NCBI GenBank assembly: GCA_964471535.1
Contig: CAYYHA010000199.1
Location: forward strand, 1-8,037
Direction: 5' to 3'
Source of the DNA: CAYYHA01 sp964471535
Lineage (GTDB): Bacteria > Myxococcota > Myxococcia > SLRQ01
Length of the DNA: 8,037 nt
Part shown: piece by piece, positions 5,389 through 8,037 of the stretch
How positions within the stretch are numbered: position 1 is the stretch's first letter
Layout of the letters: the number at the start of each line of letters is the position of its first letter
Position numbers and translations under genes: made by a program
The notes under the pieces: model-generated
Databases searched by the model: none
What the model was told of the DNA's origin: nothing
What the model saw: only the letters and a program-made list of their open reading frames with translations

Positions 5389-6762
5389 ATGATGCGGCCT
5401 TCCACCTGCGTGCTCCTCCTCGGGCTGCTGCCGGGCCTGGGGGTGCCGGCCCTGGCCTCGGCCGAGTGGCCCAAGATCGAGAGTGGACAGACCCCGACCC
5501 ATCGGGTGCCGAAAGACGCACGCCAGTACGTGCTCGTCGAGCGAAAGGCCCCGCTCCGCCTCGCGGTCACCGGGCCCGGCTCGCTGACGCTGACGCTGCG
5601 GCAGGCCTATGCCCGGCGGCGCCGTCCCACGAAGATCGAGGTCCGCCTCGATGGGCGCTCGGTGGCGACGGCCCGGCTCGCCCTGAAGGGCGCGCTTCGC
5701 AGTCCTACCCTGAAGGGCCTGAAGGTGACCCGCCCGCGGACGCTGGTGGTCGCCGTTCCCGCAGGTCCCCACGAGGTGATCGCGGCGGTGCAGAGCAGCG
5801 GACGAAAGGTTCTGGTGGAGGCGAGCTTCGCCGCCGAGACGGAGGACCTCGACGAGATCCCGCTGGTGCCCCTGGCCGGCACCAATGCGAGCCCGGAGGT
5901 GAAGGCGCAGGAGGGGGCCGCAGCGACGGCGGACGCCGACGTCGACGAGATCCCGGTGGTCCCCTTGGTGGCCGAGGGGGAGACGGCGTCCGAGGGGAGT
6001 GAGATCGATGAGATTCCCCTGGTCCCACTTACCGGAGAGGACAGCGCCGCCGCCACGCCGTCCGAGCCGGGGGCGGTGGCACGTACCGCTCCCGCCACCG
6101 GTGGTGAAGGCGGCGAGGCTCCTCCTGCGGGCGAGACCCTGGCCGCTGGCGGCCCCGCAGCGGGGACACCGGTGGAGACCGAGATCCTCGAGCCCGCTGC
6201 CGCCAGAGCACCCGCCGCCGTGCCGCCCCGACCGGCCCCCGGGCTGGCGCGGCTGGAGATTGGCCTCTACGGGCTGGGGAGCACGAACCTGTCGTTTGGC
6301 CTGCCCAACGCACAGCCGGGCGGCGCCCTGGAGGTGACACTGCGACCGGGACCGCTCGCGGGACGGCTCTTCACCGGCCTCGCCCTCGCCTTCGTTCCGG
6401 CACGGCAGCGCTATGTGGATCCGGCCAGCGCCCGAGAGGTGGATCGCGGCACCCTCTCGCTCACGCCCATCGCCTTCACCGCCGGCTACACCTTGGGGGA
6501 CCGCGCGCTCCGCCTCGACGCCTTCCTGGGCGCCGGCGTCGCCCTCGCCGGCCTCGCCCAGGACGGGCGTCGCGTCGGCGCCACGGGCGTGGCTCCGGCC
6601 TTCGTCTTCGGCGGCGGACCGTCGTTCGCCGCGGGGCCAGGGCGGGTGGCGGTGGGGCTGCGCGGCGCCGCCGCCACGGTCGACGTGGAAGGGCCGGGCC
6701 TGCGCGTTCGCGGGACGGTGTGGACCCTCGCCCTCTCCGTCGGCTACCAGATCGGCTTCTGA
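5389..6762 (+). CDS. Exported protein with DEIP(L/V)VPL repeats and C-terminal outer-membrane beta-barrel-like domain
   Basis: Not recognised as a named family. Seen (457 aa): a signal peptide (1-25), basic start, hydrophobic core VLLLGLLPGLGV, and probable cleavage after ALASA. Residues about 40-148 are beta-rich and look like a small beta-sandwich, with alternating strands such as LRLAVTGPGSLTLTLR and LVVAVPAGPHEVIAAV. Residues 149-285 form an acidic, Ala/Pro/Gly-rich disordered linker bearing DLDEIPLVPL (153-162), DVDEIPVVPL (184-193) and EIDEIPLVPL (205-214). Residues about 286-457 show alternating hydrophobic strands rich in Gly and aromatics and end in Phe (GYQIGF), as for a small outer-membrane barrel. 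Inference: an envelope protein, barrel in the outer membrane, with the N-terminal domain and linker in the periplasm. It lies 31 nt after the operon on the same strand. No obvious ribosome binding site sits at the usual distance; GGTGAGGTG is about 13 nt before the ATG. A second ATG at 5392 would change little. Confidence 0.8.
   Translation: MMRPSTCVLLLGLLPGLGVPALASAEWPKIESGQTPTHRVPKDARQYVLVERKAPLRLAVTGPGSLTLTLRQAYARRRRPTKIEVRLDGRSVATARLALKGALRSPTLKGLKVTRPRTLVVAVPAGPHEVIAAVQSSGRKVLVEASFAAETEDLDEIPLVPLAGTNASPEVKAQEGAAATADADVDEIPVVPLVAEGETASEGSEIDEIPLVPLTGEDSAAATPSEPGAVARTAPATGGEGGEAPPAGETLAAGGPAAGTPVETEILEPAAARAPAAVPPRPAPGLARLEIGLYGLGSTNLSFGLPNAQPGGALEVTLRPGPLAGRLFTGLALAFVPARQRYVDPASAREVDRGTLSLTPIAFTAGYTLGDRALRLDAFLGAGVALAGLAQDGRRVGATGVAPAFVFGGGPSFAAGPGRVAVGLRGAAATVDVEGPGLRVRGTVWTLALSVGYQIGF
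5845..6030 (+). repeat. Three spaced copies of a DEIP(L/V)VPL linear motif within the exported protein
   Basis: The ten-residue motif [DE]-[LVI]-DEIP-[LV]-VPL is encoded at 5845-5874, 5938-5967 and 6001-6030. Copies are 31 and 21 residues apart. The intervening sequence is unrelated low-complexity linker, and third positions differ between copies, so the motif rather than the DNA seems to be conserved. Such short linear motifs in disordered linkers often serve as docking sites; no partner can be named. Confidence 0.8.
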
Positions 6763-6763
6763 C

Positions 6764-6814
6764 CCGCCCCTCCACGGGCGGCCCGCTCGAGGGCCGGGGC
6801 GGATGCGCCGGCCC
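6764..6814. terminator. GC-rich hairpins between convergent genes, possible terminator region
   Basis: In the 112-bp gap between two convergent genes, CCGCCC (6764-6769) can pair with GGGCGG (6776-6781) across a 6-nt loop, and GGGCCGG (6791-6797) with CCGGCCC (6808-6814) across a 10-nt loop. Neither is followed by a T run on either strand, so they do not meet the classical intrinsic-terminator pattern. In DNA this GC-rich such stems can arise by chance; convergent position is the main support. Confidence 0.25.
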
Positions 6815-6874
6815 CAGCCGCGAGCGTCTGCGGCGCTGCGGCCTTGGCGCCAGACTCGGGCCGGGTCTGCCCCC

Positions 6875-8037
6875 CTACTTGCCCTGGCGCGCCCGGTACT
6901 CCTCGATGTATCTGCGCACCTGAGATGCCTGGGGGTGGTCGGGCGCAAGTTCGAGGAAGATCTCGTACTCGGCCGCGGCTGCGGCGACGCGCCGGAGCTT
7001 GGCGTAGGCGGCGCCCAGGGCCGCGTGCGCCGCGGCGTTCCGCTGATCGAGGGCGATGGCCTCCTCGAGCACCTGCGCCGCGTCCTGGTAGCGACCGGCG
7101 GCGAAGAGGGCGCGGCCCTTCTTGACGAGGGCGCGCGCCTGGGCGGCCCGGGTCATCGCCGGTGCGGCACGCGAGCCCCTATCAGCGCCCTCTCGGGAGG
7201 CGCCTTCGGAGGCCGGGCGGCTGGAGGCCGCAGCGCCCCGGGGCGATGTGCCCGGTTCGGACGGCTCAGGCTGGCTCGTTTTGGGGGGACTCGAGCCAGG
7301 CGGGCCCGGCGCCGCGGACGGCGCACTCGACGCCGCGGAACCTGCGGGCGCTGCGTGCGCCGGCTTGGCGCCTCCGGCGGACGAGGCGTCGGCGGCCCGC
7401 GGCCCCGCCCGGTTGTCCGGCCGCGCCTCGCGTCCCGCAGGGGATGCGTTTCCTCCGCTCCGGCTGCCGCCGTGGGCGGAACGGTGTGCAGCGTCCCGCC
7501 GGGTGCGGACGGCCGGCGCAGGCGGAGGCGCCGACGCCCTGTCCCTCTGCTCGGACCTCGCGACCTCCCCGGCTGACCTCTTCGGGACCGCTGGGGCGGT
7601 CTCGCGGGAGCCGGACGAGGTCTGGGGCACTGTGTTCACCTCCTCGGCGCTGCCGGCCTCGCTCGGCGAACGTGGCGACGCCTCGCCGTCCGGCGAGGCG
7701 GGTGCGGCAAGCGGTCCCGCTGCCTTCGGGGGGGCGGCCTCCCCCGAGCCCGCAGCGCCCCCGCCCGGCGCGCCGGGCGGGGCTGGGGTCGGACCCTCCG
7801 CTCGGGCAGCGGGCGCCGCCGCGCCCCCCGGCGCCGGGGCATCAGCGCGGCCCAGCCGCGACCCCGGTGCCTCGCTGGGCGAAAGAGGCAGGGCGCCGGA
7901 CCAGACCCCGACCACGGCGGCAAGGCCGAGGAGCACGCCCCCAGCGAGCAGGACCGGCAGGACCCGGGAGCGACTCGGAGCCGGAGCGGCCGTCCTCACC
8001 TTCTTGGCGCGGATCGGTGAGACGGGCTCCGCCGCCC
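6875..8037 (-). CDS. Membrane-anchored TPR protein with long Ala/Pro/Ser-rich linker (partial, N-terminus outside window)
   Basis: Seen: the minus-strand frame ends with TAG at 6875-6877 and stays open to the right edge. A GTG at 7999 could start a 374-residue form, but it has no properly spaced ribosome binding site and coding continues upstream as ...EPVSPIRAKK, so the true start is probably outside the window. Numbering from that GTG: a transmembrane helix at about 13-33 (VLPVLLAGGVLLGLAAVVGVW), preceded by Arg/Lys residues; roughly 240 residues of Ala/Pro/Ser/Gly-rich disordered linker; then two TPR repeats (about 288-321, containing ALFAAGRYQDAAQVLEEAIAL, and 322-356) and a charged C-terminal helix. 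Positive-inside logic puts the N-terminus in the cytoplasm and the TPRs in the periplasm. Known: myxobacteria use this layout in Ser/Thr kinases and zinc-ribbon proteins with periplasmic TPRs, but no such N-terminal domain is visible here. Role: protein-protein interaction; partner unknown. Confidence 0.8.
   Translation of the reverse strand, partial: AAEPVSPIRAKKVRTAAPAPSRSRVLPVLLAGGVLLGLAAVVGVWSGALPLSPSEAPGSRLGRADAPAPGGAAAPAARAEGPTPAPPGAPGGGAAGSGEAAPPKAAGPLAAPASPDGEASPRSPSEAGSAEEVNTVPQTSSGSRETAPAVPKRSAGEVARSEQRDRASAPPPAPAVRTRRDAAHRSAHGGSRSGGNASPAGREARPDNRAGPRAADASSAGGAKPAHAAPAGSAASSAPSAAPGPPGSSPPKTSQPEPSEPGTSPRGAAASSRPASEGASREGADRGSRAAPAMTRAAQARALVKKGRALFAAGRYQDAAQVLEEAIALDQRNAAAHAALGAAYAKLRRVAAAAAEYEIFLELAPDHPQASQVRRYIEEYRARQGK

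Noticed and set aside
5251..6948. 565-codon minus-strand open frame opposite the exported protein
   Set aside because: The plus-strand gene has a signal peptide, ordered domains and repeats; the antisense product is Arg/Gly/His-rich without motifs and would overlap the 3' end of the TPR gene.
6413..7576. 387-codon plus-strand open frame running through the convergent gap into the TPR gene
   Set aside because: It overlaps two better-supported genes and its sequence is Arg/Pro/Ala low complexity; the minus strand encodes recognisable TPRs here.
7660..7860. GC-rich inverted repeats within the linker of the TPR gene
   Set aside because: Many short stems such as GCCGG/CCGGC occur here, but this follows from Ala/Pro/Gly codons in GC-rich DNA and no stem is long or specially placed.

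Overview
The window is very GC-rich, with third codon positions almost always G or C. It carries several hallmarks of a myxobacterium-like genome (Myxococcota, former Deltaproteobacteria): an MJ0042-type zinc-ribbon protein with a Pro/Ala/Gly-rich repeat tail, a membrane-anchored TPR protein with a very long Ala/Pro/Ser linker, and a large outer-membrane-type protein with a low-complexity linker. This assignment is an inference from style; no phylogenetic marker is present. No tRNA, rRNA, CRISPR array, transposase, integrase or phage gene was seen.

Layout. Left edge (1-265, minus): the 5' part of a zinc-ribbon gene that leaves the window inside exact 45-bp tandem repeats. A 132-bp divergent intergenic region follows. 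From 398 to 5357, plus strand, lies a tight five-gene operon: (1) FAD-dependent oxidoreductase of the protoporphyrinogen-oxidase/UDP-galactopyranose-mutase-like superfamily; (2) family 2 glycosyltransferase of the dolichyl/undecaprenyl-phosphate sugar transferase type; (3) CE4 polysaccharide deacetylase with ArnD-like features; (4) PlsC-type lysophospholipid acyltransferase; (5) Rossmann-fold NAD-dependent epimerase/dehydratase-like protein lacking the usual catalytic Tyr/Lys. The first three genes overlap by 4 and 1 bases, the fourth starts 5 nt after the third, and the fifth follows after 40 nt. At 5389-6762 on the same strand is an exported protein ending in a probable outer-membrane beta-barrel, perhaps with its own promoter. 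It converges on a minus-strand TM-linker-TPR gene (6875 to the right edge) that is incomplete at its N-terminus.

How the genes could work together (inference). A GT2 transferase, a carbohydrate deacetylase, a flavoenzyme, an acyltransferase and a sugar-nucleotide-type dehydrogenase fit a pathway that builds a modified, probably lipid-linked, sugar or glycolipid for the envelope. The logic resembles ArnC/ArnD aminoarabinose or FlmF2/NaxD galactosamine lipid modification: put a protected sugar on a polyprenyl carrier, then deprotect it. The acyltransferase and epimerase-like gene may add a lipid part. The exact substrate cannot be read from sequence.

The points most worth a second look are this operon as an undescribed glycolipid pathway, a nine-G run at the end of the deacetylase gene from which a -1 shift would fuse it in frame to the acyltransferase, the degenerate active site of the epimerase-like protein, and a thrice-repeated DEIP(L/V)VPL motif in the exported protein.
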